A DNA stretch of 64,000 nt, taken from positions 1,550,001 to 1,614,000 of the forward strand of contig JASGHF010000001.1 of the NCBI GenBank assembly GCA_047602465.1. Direction: 5' to 3'. Of this stretch, positions 7,975-17,201 are shown in pieces. Below the pieces are notes generated by a model. That model was not told the DNA's origin. It ran no database searches and worked only from the letters and a program-made list of their open reading frames with translations. Numbering within the stretch: position 1 is the stretch's first letter; the number at the start of each line of letters is the position of its first letter. The DNA is from JADZAI01 sp047602465 (lineage in GTDB: Bacteria; Pseudomonadota; Alphaproteobacteria; Micropepsales; Micropepsaceae). Made by a program: the position numbers and the translations under genes.

Positions 7975-10779
7975 ATGTCCGAACCGATCGCCGCCAGCCG
8001 CGCGATGCCTGCGCCTCTGGCGCTGCCTGCCCTCGTGGCGGCGGCGGGCGGCGCGGTGCGGATGGAGCCGGGCGGCGGGGCGGTGCGGATGGCGCGCAGC
8101 GATGCGGCCGCCTTCTTCCGCAGCCAGCCGCATCTCGTCTGTCACACCGGATTCACCGCCCGCCGCCTCGGCCTCACCGAACCTGGCCGGCGTGCGACCG
8201 GCCTGCCGCCGCATCTGGATGTCGCGGAATTCTTCGCCTTCGTGCATCCGGCGCGTCCGATCATCCCGAGCCCCGCCGGTCTGGCGCGGGCACTTGGGCT
8301 GCCACCGCCCCTGACGGGGGAAGAATCGGCCACGACGCTGGTAGCGGCGGCGGAGCGTCTTCTCACCGATCTCGCCGCGCTGCCCGAACGCCAGGCGATC
8401 GAAGCGCGCGCCCTCGCCGCCACCGCCGGGCGCGGCGGCTGGCCGTGGGGCGCTGTCGTGGAACAGGTGCTGGGGCCGCAGGCCGCGCGCATCGCCACGT
8501 TCGAGACCTGGAAGCGCCTGTCCGAATGGGAGGAACGGCCACCGCGCGGCGAGCCGGGATCGGCCCCCGTCGGCGAAAGCGAGGCGCGGCTGTGGCTCGC
8601 CGAAATTCTGGGGCCGGAGCGCGAGCGCCGCGCCGCGCAGTTCGACTACACCGCCGCCGCGAGCGAAGCCTTCGCGCCGCGCGCCCGGAAAGGCGCGGGC
8701 CACACCGTGCTTGCCGAGGCCGGCACCGGCGTCGGCAAGACGCTCGGCTATCTCAGCCCCGCAACATTGTGGGCGCGGCGCAATGACGGCGCGGTCTGGG
8801 TTTCGACCTACACCAAGAATCTCCAGCGCCAGCTCGATCAGGAGCTGACCCGCGTCTTCCCCGACCCAGCCGAGAAGCGCGAGAAGGTCACGATCCTCAA
8901 AGGCCGCGAAAACTATCTCTGTCTGCTGAATTTCGAGGAAGCCGCCGCCGGCACGGCGCTCGCTCCCGTGCGTGAGGTGGCGCTGCTCGCCCTCGTCGCG
9001 CGCTGGATTCCGGTCACGCGCGACGGCGACATCACCGGCGGCGATTTCCCGTCCTGGCTGGCGGCGGAATATGGCGGCACCGGCACGCTGACCGACCGGC
9101 GCGGCGAATGCATCTATGGCGCCTGCCGCCACTACCGGACCTGTTTCATCGAGCGCACCAATCGCGCGGCCGGCTCGGCCGAAATCGTCGTCGCCAATCA
9201 TGCGCTGGTGATGTCGCGCGCCGCGATGAACCCGCGCGCGATCGACGAAAGCGGCGCGCCCGACAGCGCGCCGGAACGCGCGACGCCGCTGCGCTACATC
9301 TTCGACGAGGGGCACCACCTGTTCGATGCGGCGGACGGCGTCTTCGCCGCGCATCTGACCGTCGGCGAAGGAGCGGAGCTGCGCCGCTGGCTGCGCGGCC
9401 GCGACGGCGGACGGGGCCGCGCCGGGCGCGTGCGGGGCCTACGTGAACGGATCGGCGAGGCGGTCAGCGGCCATCCCGAGCTGGAGCTTTTGCTCGACGA
9501 GGTCGAGCGCGCCGCGTCAGCCCTGCCGGGCGAAGGCTGGCTGCAACGGCTGCGCGACCAGGTGCCGTTCGGGGCGCTGGAGCGTTTCGTCGCCGCGCTC
9601 CGCAGCCAGGTCATCGCGCGGACCCGCGATGGCGCATCCGACTATGACCTTGAATGCGAGGTTGATCCGCCGCTGCCCGAAGTGGTCGATACCGCGAAGG
9701 CCTTGTCGGCGGCCCTGCAGACGCTCGCCAGGCCGATGCGCGCGCTGGCCGAAGGTCTCACCGATCTGCTGGAAGCCGAAGACAACGAGCTGGATATCCA
9801 GACCATGTCGCGCCTGCGGGCCGCGCTGCGGGGCCTGAAGCGGCGGGCTGCGTTCATGGTCGATGTCTGGGCGGTGATGCTGACGCGCATCGGCACCGGC
9901 GAGACGCCGGCCGGATCGGTCGACTGGTTCGGCATCTCGCGCGAGACAGGACGCGAGGCCGATGCCGGCTTCTACCGCCATCATGTCGACCCCTCCCTTC
10001 CCTTCGCCGCCGAAGTCCTTGCCGGCGCGCATGGCGCGCTCATCACCTCGGCGACGCTGCGCGATCGCGGCGCCGAAACCGAAGGCGACGAGGCCGACTG
10101 GCGCAATGCCGAGCTTCGCACCGGCGCGCAGCATCTGCCCGAACCTGCGCGCCGCGCCGCCTTCGGTTCGCCCTTCGACTATGCCGCGCAGTCCAAAGTC
10201 ATCGTCGTCACCGACGTGGCGCTGGACGACGCCGCCGCCGTCGCAAGCGCCTATCGCCATCTCTTCGAGGCGGCGGGCGGCGGCGCGCTCGGCCTCTTCA
10301 CCTCGATCCGGCGATTGCGCGACGTCCATCGCCGCATCGCGCCCGCCCTGGAGGCGCAGGGCTTGCCGCTCTATGCCCAGCATGTCGATGCGCTGGACCC
10401 CGGCACGCTGGTCGATCTTTTCCGCGAGGAGGAGAACGCCTGCCTTTTCGGCACCGATGCGATGCGCGACGGCGTCGATGTGCCGGGCCGCTCGCTGCGC
10501 CTCGCGGTATTCGACCGCGTGCCCTGGCCCCGCCCCGACATCCTGCACAAGGCGCGCTCCAGGGAACTCGGCATCGCGAAATACAACGACGTGATCGTGC
10601 GTCTCCGCTTCGCGCAGGCCTTCGGACGCCTCATCCGCCGCGCCGACGACAAGGGCGCCTTCGTCGTGCTCGGCGCGGCGACCCCCACCCGCTCGCTCGC
10701 CGGCCTGCCGCCAGGCACTACGATCGAGCGCCTCACTTTGTCGGATGCCTGCGATGCAGTCGCCGCATTTGTCGGCTAG
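7975..10779 (+). CDS. DinG/Rad3-type ATP-dependent DNA helicase
   Basis: A 934-residue superfamily 2 helicase of the XPD/DinG type. Walker A is AGTGVGKT (about residue 248), the Walker B box is DEGHH (about 444), and late motifs are GVDVPGRS and QAFGRLIRR. Four cysteines, one at NYLCLL (about 315) and three in ECIYGACRHYRTC (about 379-390), sit where the Fe-S cluster of this family binds. Residues 1-235 look like a decayed DnaQ-type exonuclease domain. Expected role: 5'-3' unwinding of D-loops, R-loops or forked DNA in repair. A SixA-like gene follows nine bases later. Confidence 0.9.
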   Translation: MSEPIAASRAMPAPLALPALVAAAGGAVRMEPGGGAVRMARSDAAAFFRSQPHLVCHTGFTARRLGLTEPGRRATGLPPHLDVAEFFAFVHPARPIIPSPAGLARALGLPPPLTGEESATTLVAAAERLLTDLAALPERQAIEARALAATAGRGGWPWGAVVEQVLGPQAARIATFETWKRLSEWEERPPRGEPGSAPVGESEARLWLAEILGPERERRAAQFDYTAAASEAFAPRARKGAGHTVLAEAGTGVGKTLGYLSPATLWARRNDGAVWVSTYTKNLQRQLDQELTRVFPDPAEKREKVTILKGRENYLCLLNFEEAAAGTALAPVREVALLALVARWIPVTRDGDITGGDFPSWLAAEYGGTGTLTDRRGECIYGACRHYRTCFIERTNRAAGSAEIVVANHALVMSRAAMNPRAIDESGAPDSAPERATPLRYIFDEGHHLFDAADGVFAAHLTVGEGAELRRWLRGRDGGRGRAGRVRGLRERIGEAVSGHPELELLLDEVERAASALPGEGWLQRLRDQVPFGALERFVAALRSQVIARTRDGASDYDLECEVDPPLPEVVDTAKALSAALQTLARPMRALAEGLTDLLEAEDNELDIQTMSRLRAALRGLKRRAAFMVDVWAVMLTRIGTGETPAGSVDWFGISRETGREADAGFYRHHVDPSLPFAAEVLAGAHGALITSATLRDRGAETEGDEADWRNAELRTGAQHLPEPARRAAFGSPFDYAAQSKVIVVTDVALDDAAAVASAYRHLFEAAGGGALGLFTSIRRLRDVHRRIAPALEAQGLPLYAQHVDALDPGTLVDLFREEENACLFGTDAMRDGVDVPGRSLRLAVFDRVPWPRPDILHKARSRELGIAKYNDVIVRLRFAQAFGRLIRRADDKGAFVVLGAATPTRSLAGLPPGTTIERLTLSDACDAVAAFVG

Positions 10780-10788
10780 GAAGGCGGC

Positions 10789-11298
10789 ATGAAGCAGCTC
10801 TATCTCCTGCGCCACGCCAAGACCGAGCCGGACAACCGCGCCGGCGACCATGAGCGCGTCCTCACCGATCGCGGCCGCGCCGACGCCGCGCTGATGGGCC
10901 GCGAAATCGCCCGCCGCTCCTATCGCCCCGACCTCATTCTCTCTTCCACCGCGCGCCGGACGGTGCAGACGCTGGACATCCTCACGCCTTTCCTCGCCCC
11001 GGCGCCGCCCGCTCGCCTGGAGCCGTCGCTCTACCTCGCCGCCGCCCGCACGATCCTCCAGCGCGCCGGCGCGATCACCGGCGACGCCGCCTCAGCCCTC
11101 TTCATCGGACACAATCCGGGCATGGAAGACCTGGCGATCGCGCTGGCCGGCGACAGCGATCTCGGCGCGCGGGCGGCGGAGAAATTCCCGACCGCCTGCT
11201 TCGCCGCCTTTGAAAGCGACGCCGCGACCTGGCGCGACGCCGCGCGCGGACGCTGGCGCGCCCTCGCGATCATCCGCCCGTCCGATCTGAAGGCCTAG
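10789..11298 (+). CDS. SixA-like histidine phosphatase
   Basis: A 169-residue protein of the histidine phosphatase superfamily. The catalytic RHG-type motif is LLRHAKTEPD (His9), followed by the phosphate-pocket arginine in SSTARRTVQT and the second His in FIGHNPGMED. The RHAKS/T-type start and the short length point to the SixA branch, which removes phosphate from His of Hpt domains in two-component phosphorelays. It is flanked by two hybrid kinase genes, overlapping the 3' end of the right-hand one by four bases, which fits a role in signalling, though the true substrate is unknown. Confidence 0.85.
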   Translation: MKQLYLLRHAKTEPDNRAGDHERVLTDRGRADAALMGREIARRSYRPDLILSSTARRTVQTLDILTPFLAPAPPARLEPSLYLAAARTILQRAGAITGDAASALFIGHNPGMEDLAIALAGDSDLGARAAEKFPTACFAAFESDAATWRDAARGRWRALAIIRPSDLKA

Positions 11299-14200
11299 CC
11301 GGCCAGCCGCGCACCCTGGCCCAGCGGCACCGCGCTCTCCATCGCCTCGCGCAGCGCCTCGATGCGAAGCGGTTTGGAGACGTAGCCCGTCATCCCGGCG
11401 GCGAGATAGGTCTCCATATCGCCGCGCAGCGCATTCGCCGTGATCGCAACGATGGGGATCGCGGCGACGGGCGATGACAGCGCCCGGATCGCCCGCGTCG
11501 CGCCGATGCCGTCCAGCACAGGCATCTGGATATCCATGAGGATGAGATCGAACGCCCCGGCCTGCGCGGCCTCCACGGCCCGCTCGCCGTTCGGCACCAC
11601 GGTCACCTTGTGGCCTTCGCGCTTCAGCAGCGCGGCGATGAGCTGCTGGTTCACCGGATGGTCTTCTGCGACCAGAATGTCGAAGCGCCGGCGCGGACGC
11701 GAAGCGGCCGGCGCAGCCGCCTGCGGGATTTCAGCTTCCGGCGCCGCTTCCAGCGGCAATTCGAACCAGAAGCACGAGCCGCGGCCTTCGGTGCTGGTGA
11801 AGCCGATCGCGCCGCCCATCGCCTCGATGAGCGAGCGCGAGATGGCGAGGCCCAGCCCGGTGCCGCCGACCTTGCGGCTGGACGTGCCGTCGCCCTGCAC
11901 GAAGGGACGGAAGAGGCGCGGCTGCACGTCGGCCGGAATGCCGGCGCCGCTATCCGTCACGTCGATCCGCAGGCGCTTACCGCCCAGCGCCGTCACCGTG
12001 ATGCCGACCAGCCCCTCGGCGGTGAACTTCACCGCATTGCCGACGAGATTGAACAGAACCTGGCGCAGACGCGCAGGATCGCCACATATGCGCTTGGGCG
12101 CATCGCCGGAGATCGTCGTCCGGATCGTGTCGCCCTTCGCCGAGGCGAGCGGCGTCAGCAGCGACTGCACTTTGCCGATCTCGGCGGCGAGATCGAACGC
12201 CTCGCGGTCGATCTTCAGCTGCCCCGCCTCGATCTTCGAGAAGTCGAGAATGTCGTTGAGGATGACGAGCAGGCTCTCGGCCGATTCCGAGGCGATCTCC
12301 GCCTGACGCGCCTGCTCCGGCGACAGCGCGCCGCCCTTCATGAGATCCAGCATGCCCATGATGCCGGTCATCGGCGTGCGGAGTTCGTGGCTCATCGTCG
12401 CGAGGAACTGCGACTTGGCGATGCTCGCCGATTCCGCCGCGATCTTCGCGGTCTCCAGCGCGCGGTTCGCGGCCTCGATTTCCTGTTCGTGGCGCACCTG
12501 GTCGGAGATGTCGCGCGTCACCGTCACGATATGGCGCAGCGTCCCGGCTGCATCATAAACCTTGCGGCCGCGCCGTTCGAGCCAGATGACCGCGCCGTCC
12601 TTGCGGATGCCGCGATAGCGGAAGGTTTCGCCTTCGCCACCGTCGCTTTCGCGCGCGACCGCAGCGCTCACCAGCGCCTCGTCCTCAGGATGCGTCAGAT
12701 GCGCCCGCCCCTCGCGGAAGTCCTCGACCGTATAGCCGCTCTGCTGCTCGCACGAGGCGGAGAGATACTCCAGACGCCGGTCCGGCCCGAACACCGCGAT
12801 CACATCGACGGAGTTGTCCATGATGGTCTGCAGGCTGGCGCGGCTTTCGTTCAGCGCCTTCAGCGCCGATTCCAGTTCGCCCTCGCGGCGCATCTGGTCG
12901 GCGATGTCGCGCGCGACGGCGATGAACTCGGCCACCTTCCCGTCACGACCGATGATCGGCGTCAGCGTCACCTCCATCCACACCCACGAACCGTCCTCGT
13001 GGAGATAGCGGTGGCGATAGGTCTGGGCCTGCTGCGTCTTGTAGATGTCGCGGACGACGCGCTCCGTCGCCGCCAGATCGTCCGGATGCACCGCGTTGAC
13101 GGTGCGTCCGTCCCGCACCAGCGTGTCCTTGCCCAGCAGGCGCTCGTGGTTCGGCGAGACATGCAGCACGCGGCCGTCGGGAAGATAGCGGATGAAGAGA
13201 TAAGGGCCGCGAACGGCGAAGAGATCGTAGATTTCGCTCTGCTCGGCGATGCGGCTCTGCGCCTCGGCCAGCGCGCGTCCGGCGGTGATCTCGGCGGTGA
13301 TGTCGCGCACCAGCGCCAGCACTTCGCTCGCCGCGCCGCCGCCGCCTTCGCGCACCGGCGTCAGACGGCACTCGATCCAGACCCAGTGACCTGCCGAATG
13401 CCGCGCGCGGGCTCGGAAGGCCGCCGGCAAACCGTCGCCGATCGCTCTGGCCCAGACGGCGCGGGTCGCCTCCAGATCGTCGGGATGGACCGACTCGGCC
13501 AGCCGGCCCTCGCGCAGCAGCGATCTGCGTCCCAGCACGCGCTCGTGGCTGGGCGAGACATGGGTCATGCGCCCGTCCGGGGCGAGGCGCAGGAAGAAGT
13601 CCGAGCCGTGACGCGCGAAGACGTCATAGATTTCGGCCTGCTCGCGCATCTGCGTCTGGGCGGCGGCGAGGCGCGCTTCCGCCTCGGCGCGCTCGGTGAT
13701 GTCGCGCGAGACGATGACGAATTCCTTCACCAGGCCGGTCGCGGGATCGGTCACCGGATTGATCGTCGCCTCCAGCGTGACCCAGCGGCCCTCGGCGTGG
13801 AAGGCGCGGTAGCGGACGACATCGGCCGTGCGCGTCTTCAGGCAGTTGCGCCAGGCCGCCTGGAGGCCCTCGTGGTCGTCGACATGGATCTGGGTCAGCG
13901 CGCTCTCGCCGTGGCGCGCATCGCCCTCGAACCCCATCACCCGCCGCGCGGAGGGCGACTGGTAGATGAAGCGGCCCTCCAGCGAGACACGCGAGATCAG
14001 GTCGTAGGAATGCTCGGCGAGCACGCGGAACTCGGCGGAGCGCGCTTCGAGACTGCGGTGGGTCGCCTTCTCCTCGGTGACGTCGACGATCGTCCCGATG
14101 CCGTAACGCGGAGCGCCGGCGACGTCGCGCTGAAGGCGGAAGGTGTCGCGGAACCAGCGATACTCGCCCGAGCCGACGCGGATGCGGCGGTCACGGATCG

Positions 14201-14444
14201 CGGCGCCGTACTCGATCGCGCCTTTCAGGCTTTCGCTGATCGAACCGGCATCGTCGGGATGGACCAGCGATGTCAGGAAGCCGGGCTGCGAGACCAAGGT
14301 TGCGGCGTCATAGCCGAGCACGCCCTTGACGGAATCGGACACGAAGACGAGCCGGGGTCCGGCCAGTTCGGTCACGTAGGTGACCGCTGGCGACATGTTC
14401 AGAACGGCCTGGGGGTCTAGGCCCAGTTCCTGAAGATTCGACAT
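11295..14444 (-). CDS. Multi-PAS hybrid sensor histidine kinase
   Basis: A 1049-residue soluble kinase without membrane segments. Five PAS/PAC domains are visible at roughly 15-125, 135-252, 268-385, 400-515 and 535-650, each ending in a V-x-R-D-I/V-T type PAC strand. HisKA follows with ATMSHELRTPM (His686), HATPase_c with FNLVGNAVKF and GTGLGLAIS, and a C-terminal receiver with LMDIQMPVLDG. PAS3 and PAS4 are close copies. No Hpt domain is present, so phosphate probably passes to a separate Hpt protein. The ligand of the PAS domains is unknown; haem or flavin pockets cannot be judged by eye. Confidence 0.92.
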   Translation of the reverse strand: MSNLQELGLDPQAVLNMSPAVTYVTELAGPRLVFVSDSVKGVLGYDAATLVSQPGFLTSLVHPDDAGSISESLKGAIEYGAAIRDRRIRVGSGEYRWFRDTFRLQRDVAGAPRYGIGTIVDVTEEKATHRSLEARSAEFRVLAEHSYDLISRVSLEGRFIYQSPSARRVMGFEGDARHGESALTQIHVDDHEGLQAAWRNCLKTRTADVVRYRAFHAEGRWVTLEATINPVTDPATGLVKEFVIVSRDITERAEAEARLAAAQTQMREQAEIYDVFARHGSDFFLRLAPDGRMTHVSPSHERVLGRRSLLREGRLAESVHPDDLEATRAVWARAIGDGLPAAFRARARHSAGHWVWIECRLTPVREGGGGAASEVLALVRDITAEITAGRALAEAQSRIAEQSEIYDLFAVRGPYLFIRYLPDGRVLHVSPNHERLLGKDTLVRDGRTVNAVHPDDLAATERVVRDIYKTQQAQTYRHRYLHEDGSWVWMEVTLTPIIGRDGKVAEFIAVARDIADQMRREGELESALKALNESRASLQTIMDNSVDVIAVFGPDRRLEYLSASCEQQSGYTVEDFREGRAHLTHPEDEALVSAAVARESDGGEGETFRYRGIRKDGAVIWLERRGRKVYDAAGTLRHIVTVTRDISDQVRHEQEIEAANRALETAKIAAESASIAKSQFLATMSHELRTPMTGIMGMLDLMKGGALSPEQARQAEIASESAESLLVILNDILDFSKIEAGQLKIDREAFDLAAEIGKVQSLLTPLASAKGDTIRTTISGDAPKRICGDPARLRQVLFNLVGNAVKFTAEGLVGITVTALGGKRLRIDVTDSGAGIPADVQPRLFRPFVQGDGTSSRKVGGTGLGLAISRSLIEAMGGAIGFTSTEGRGSCFWFELPLEAAPEAEIPQAAAPAASRPRRRFDILVAEDHPVNQQLIAALLKREGHKVTVVPNGERAVEAAQAGAFDLILMDIQMPVLDGIGATRAIRALSSPVAAIPIVAITANALRGDMETYLAAGMTGYVSKPLRIEALREAMESAVPLGQGARLAG

Positions 14445-14533
14445 TCAACCGGCTGCGCGCGTGTGCTGTGACAAGCGCACAGGCTAGCCGGGCCGCCTTG
14501 ACGCTTGCTTAATCCGGCATTCGCCATCGGGGA

Positions 14534-16060
14534 TCAGGCGAAGCCGAGCCTCTGGAACTGCTCGGCCGGGGCCTCCACCGCCTTCAGCGCGGCGTGCAGG
14601 CGGTCCGCCATCTGCCGCGCCGCAGGGCTGTCATGCAGGTTGACGGTCTCGCCGGGGTCGCCGTTCAGGTCGTAGAGATGGTCGCCGCTGAAGGTCGCCC
14701 AGGCCCAGAACGGAACTTTGTCGCCGGCCTGGAATGTCTGGTGGATGACCGGCACGTCGGACCCCGGCATGCGGCCAAGGCGCGCGCGGCCATCGGGCAG
14801 CGGGATTTCCTGGTCGCGGGTCAGATGGTGGGTCGGCATCGTGGACCAGCGGTTCGACATCATCGGCAGCGGCGCGTTCTTGTCCACCGGCGCGCGGGCG
14901 TATTTCCAGTTCGCGTCGATCAGATGCACCTCGCGGCCCCAGACGCCGGCGAGGACATGGTCGCGGATGGAGGCCGATGCGCCGTTGATCAAGGGCATCA
15001 GGCTCGACCCATGGGTGCGCTGACGGACATGGCCGGCGGCGCCGAAGACATCGGTGAGGGTCGCGAAGAGATCGACGCTGGTCGTCAGCGCCTCGCTCCG
15101 GCCCGGCGTTACGCCCGCCCCCGCCGCCATCAGCGGGATGCGCGCGATGGTCTGGTACAGCGGCACGCCGGGTTTGCCCCAGATATCCTTCTCGCCCAGA
15201 TAGTGCCCGTGATCGGTGGTGACGAGGACCAGCGTGTCCTCCCACGCATTGGCGGCGTCCAGCGCGTCCAGCACCTTGCCGAACCAGGCGTCGATCATCG
15301 TCAGCTTGGCGAGATAGCGGGCGCGGATCTGGCGGCCTTCGCGCTCGGTGATGACGCCGCGCTTCACGCAGTCGCGGCCGTAAGGCGGCCAGATCAGCGG
15401 CGGTCCGTCCCAGTCGGGATCGTAGAGCTTCACGTAGGCGTCGGGCGTGTCGAACGGCTCGTGCGGGTCGAATTCGTCGACGAACAGGAAGAAGCGGTCG
15501 TGCTTGCCGGCGTTCTCGCCGATCCATTTCGCGGCGGAGGCCATGGTGCGGGGGCCGGGGAAATCCGCCTCGCCGCGGAACCAGCCGCGCGAATTGTCAT
15601 AGGGCATGTGCTTGCGGCCCATCAGCGGCGCGCCCGCCCATGAGGGATCGTGCGCCGTCTTCCACGGGTCGCCCTCATGCCCGCGCTGATAGTCCCAGGC
15701 GGTGAAATCGACGTGATAGTTCTCGCCGCCCGTCTCGAAGAGATGCGGGTGGTCGGTGATGAGCTGCGTCACCACCTTCTCAGCTGCCAGCGGCGCCGCG
15801 ACGCCGTCCTCCCACAACTCCACCGATCCCCACGGCTTCCACAGGAAGTCCCACGCGCCGCACAGAATGTCGTGCCGCGCCGGCATGCAGGGCAGCGCGC
15901 CGACATAGTGATTGTCGAAGACCCGCGCGCGCTTCGCGAAGCGGTCGAAACTGGGCGTGATCGCTTCGCTGCCGCCATAGGCCGGCAGCATGTGGCGGTT
16001 GAGGCTGTCGAAGAGCAGCAGGACGACGTTTTTCGGTCCCGCTGCGGCGCCCTGTGTCAT
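14534..16060 (-). CDS. Sulfatase (alkaline phosphatase superfamily), probably cytosolic
   Basis: A 508-residue type I sulfatase. The formylglycine motif C-x-P-x-R is present as PCMPAR (Cys58). Metal ligands are seen in LLFDSLNR (Asp18) and in TTDHGH. There is no signal peptide or membrane anchor, so the enzyme should be cytosolic, resembling the phosphonate monoester hydrolase/arylsulfatase group. Its start overlaps the stop of the acetyltransferase gene by four bases. Activity needs Cys58 converted to formylglycine; the only FGE gene in the window encodes an exported lipoprotein, so maturation must come from elsewhere. Confidence 0.9.
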   Translation of the reverse strand: MTQGAAAGPKNVVLLLFDSLNRHMLPAYGGSEAITPSFDRFAKRARVFDNHYVGALPCMPARHDILCGAWDFLWKPWGSVELWEDGVAAPLAAEKVVTQLITDHPHLFETGGENYHVDFTAWDYQRGHEGDPWKTAHDPSWAGAPLMGRKHMPYDNSRGWFRGEADFPGPRTMASAAKWIGENAGKHDRFFLFVDEFDPHEPFDTPDAYVKLYDPDWDGPPLIWPPYGRDCVKRGVITEREGRQIRARYLAKLTMIDAWFGKVLDALDAANAWEDTLVLVTTDHGHYLGEKDIWGKPGVPLYQTIARIPLMAAGAGVTPGRSEALTTSVDLFATLTDVFGAAGHVRQRTHGSSLMPLINGASASIRDHVLAGVWGREVHLIDANWKYARAPVDKNAPLPMMSNRWSTMPTHHLTRDQEIPLPDGRARLGRMPGSDVPVIHQTFQAGDKVPFWAWATFSGDHLYDLNGDPGETVNLHDSPAARQMADRLHAALKAVEAPAEQFQRLGFA

Positions 16061-16605
16061 CGGACGCGCGTGTTGGTGGCCGGGGTGATGTCGGTCCAGC
16101 CGAAGGCGACTTCACGCACCGCCTTGCCGGCGATCGCGCCGGGACGCTCGGCGACCAGGCGGCCGCCTTCGCCCTGGTAGAAATAGCGGGCGGGGTTGCC
16201 CTTCAGCGCCCAGATCACGGCCGAGCGGAAGCCTTCGGCGTGAAGACGGGCGAAGGCAGACCGCATCAGGCGGTGGCCGACGCCCTGGCCGACATGGTTG
16301 GGGTCGACATAGAGCGTGTAGATCTCGCCGTCATAACCGACGGCCCGGTCGCGGGCGGGACCGAAGCTGCAGAAGCCGATGACGCCGTAATAATCATGCT
16401 CGGCCACCAGGACGCCGTCATGGGGTCCGCGATGTGAAATCTCGCGTGTCCACAACAGGCGCTGGCGCACTTCCGACAGGCGGACGAGGTAGTTGGCGGG
16501 CAGCAGGCCGGCATAGGATTCGCGCCAGGATTCGACGAAAATCCGCGCCACGGCGTCGGCATCGTCCTTCAGCGCCGCCCGCACGAACATTTCGTCATCG
16601 GCCAT
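16057..16605 (-). CDS. GNAT family N-acetyltransferase
   Basis: About 182 residues from the ATG at MADDEMFVRAAL; 22 further upstream codons are open but lack conservation signals. It has the GNAT layout: an N-terminal strand-helix (DADAVARIFVESWRESYAGL), the central beta strands (GEIYTLYVDPNHVG) and the acetyl-CoA pyrophosphate loop (VGQGVGHRLM). The substrate is unknown. It is translationally coupled to the downstream cytosolic sulfatase. Confidence 0.87.
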   Translation of the reverse strand: MADDEMFVRAALKDDADAVARIFVESWRESYAGLLPANYLVRLSEVRQRLLWTREISHRGPHDGVLVAEHDYYGVIGFCSFGPARDRAVGYDGEIYTLYVDPNHVGQGVGHRLMRSAFARLHAEGFRSAVIWALKGNPARYFYQGEGGRLVAERPGAIAGKAVREVAFGWTDITPATNTRVR

Positions 16606-16693
16606 GACCGTCCGCCCCGCCTCTTCGTTCCGGGCAAAGCCTAGCGCGAGGCCGGTTCGGCCTCCAAGCATTTCGTTAAGCGGAGATTAACGC

Positions 16694-17083
16694 CTACGAA
16701 TCGGCCTTTCTGGCCGCTTCTTCGCTTTCGAAGGCGAAGGCGTAGAGGTCGCTGATCAAGGTGGCCGCAGCCTCATAGACATCGGCCACGGCCTGGGCGG
16801 TCAGTTCGACGAAATCGTCGGGCCAGACGAGCGCCTTGCCCGAGGGCTTGGTCGCTTCGATCGCCTTGGCCGCGGCCGTTTCAACCGCGCAAGGATCGGG
16901 CGTCCCGGCAGCCGCCGCTTCCGGCGTCCACACGCAGGCATCGGTCAGCGTGACAGGCTCCTGCAACGCAGCCAGCCTGGTGTCGGCCGACGCCGGCGCG
17001 CCGTCCGCCGGCGCATTGACGCCGAGCGCAAAGACGCCCGCCACCGAGAGCGCCAGAACCGGAAGGATCAGCCAGGATCGCAT
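16694..17083 (-). CDS. Hypothetical exported protein
   Basis: About 129 residues, starting at MRSWLILPVLAL (another ATG lies two codons earlier). The first 25 residues form a typical signal sequence ending near ALG-VNA. The remainder is Ala-rich, with two cysteines (DACVWTP and DPCAVET) that could pair in the periplasm, and a C-terminal helical region (DVYEAAATLISDLYAFAF). I do not recognise a family. It lies downstream of hemF on the same strand with a 118-base gap, so it may have its own promoter. Confidence 0.6.
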   Translation of the reverse strand: MRSWLILPVLALSVAGVFALGVNAPADGAPASADTRLAALQEPVTLTDACVWTPEAAAAGTPDPCAVETAAAKAIEATKPSGKALVWPDDFVELTAQAVADVYEAAATLISDLYAFAFESEEAARKADS

Positions 17084-17201
17084 CGTCATCCCCAAGCCCG
17101 CCGAATGGCGAAGCGAGGACACCCTAGTCCAAACCGGCGAGTCGCGCCCGTAACGTTTGTCATGTCGCGGACGAATTGTGATGTCCGTCACATTTCCCGG
17201 A

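Noticed and set aside
7849..9354. 501-codon open frame opposite the helicase gene
   Set aside because: Antisense shadow caused by high GC; the helicase motifs on the other strand are unambiguous.
11610..14420. 936-codon open frame on the plus strand
   Set aside because: It is the antisense of the multi-PAS kinase; the translation is Arg/His/Ala-rich low-complexity sequence with no domains.
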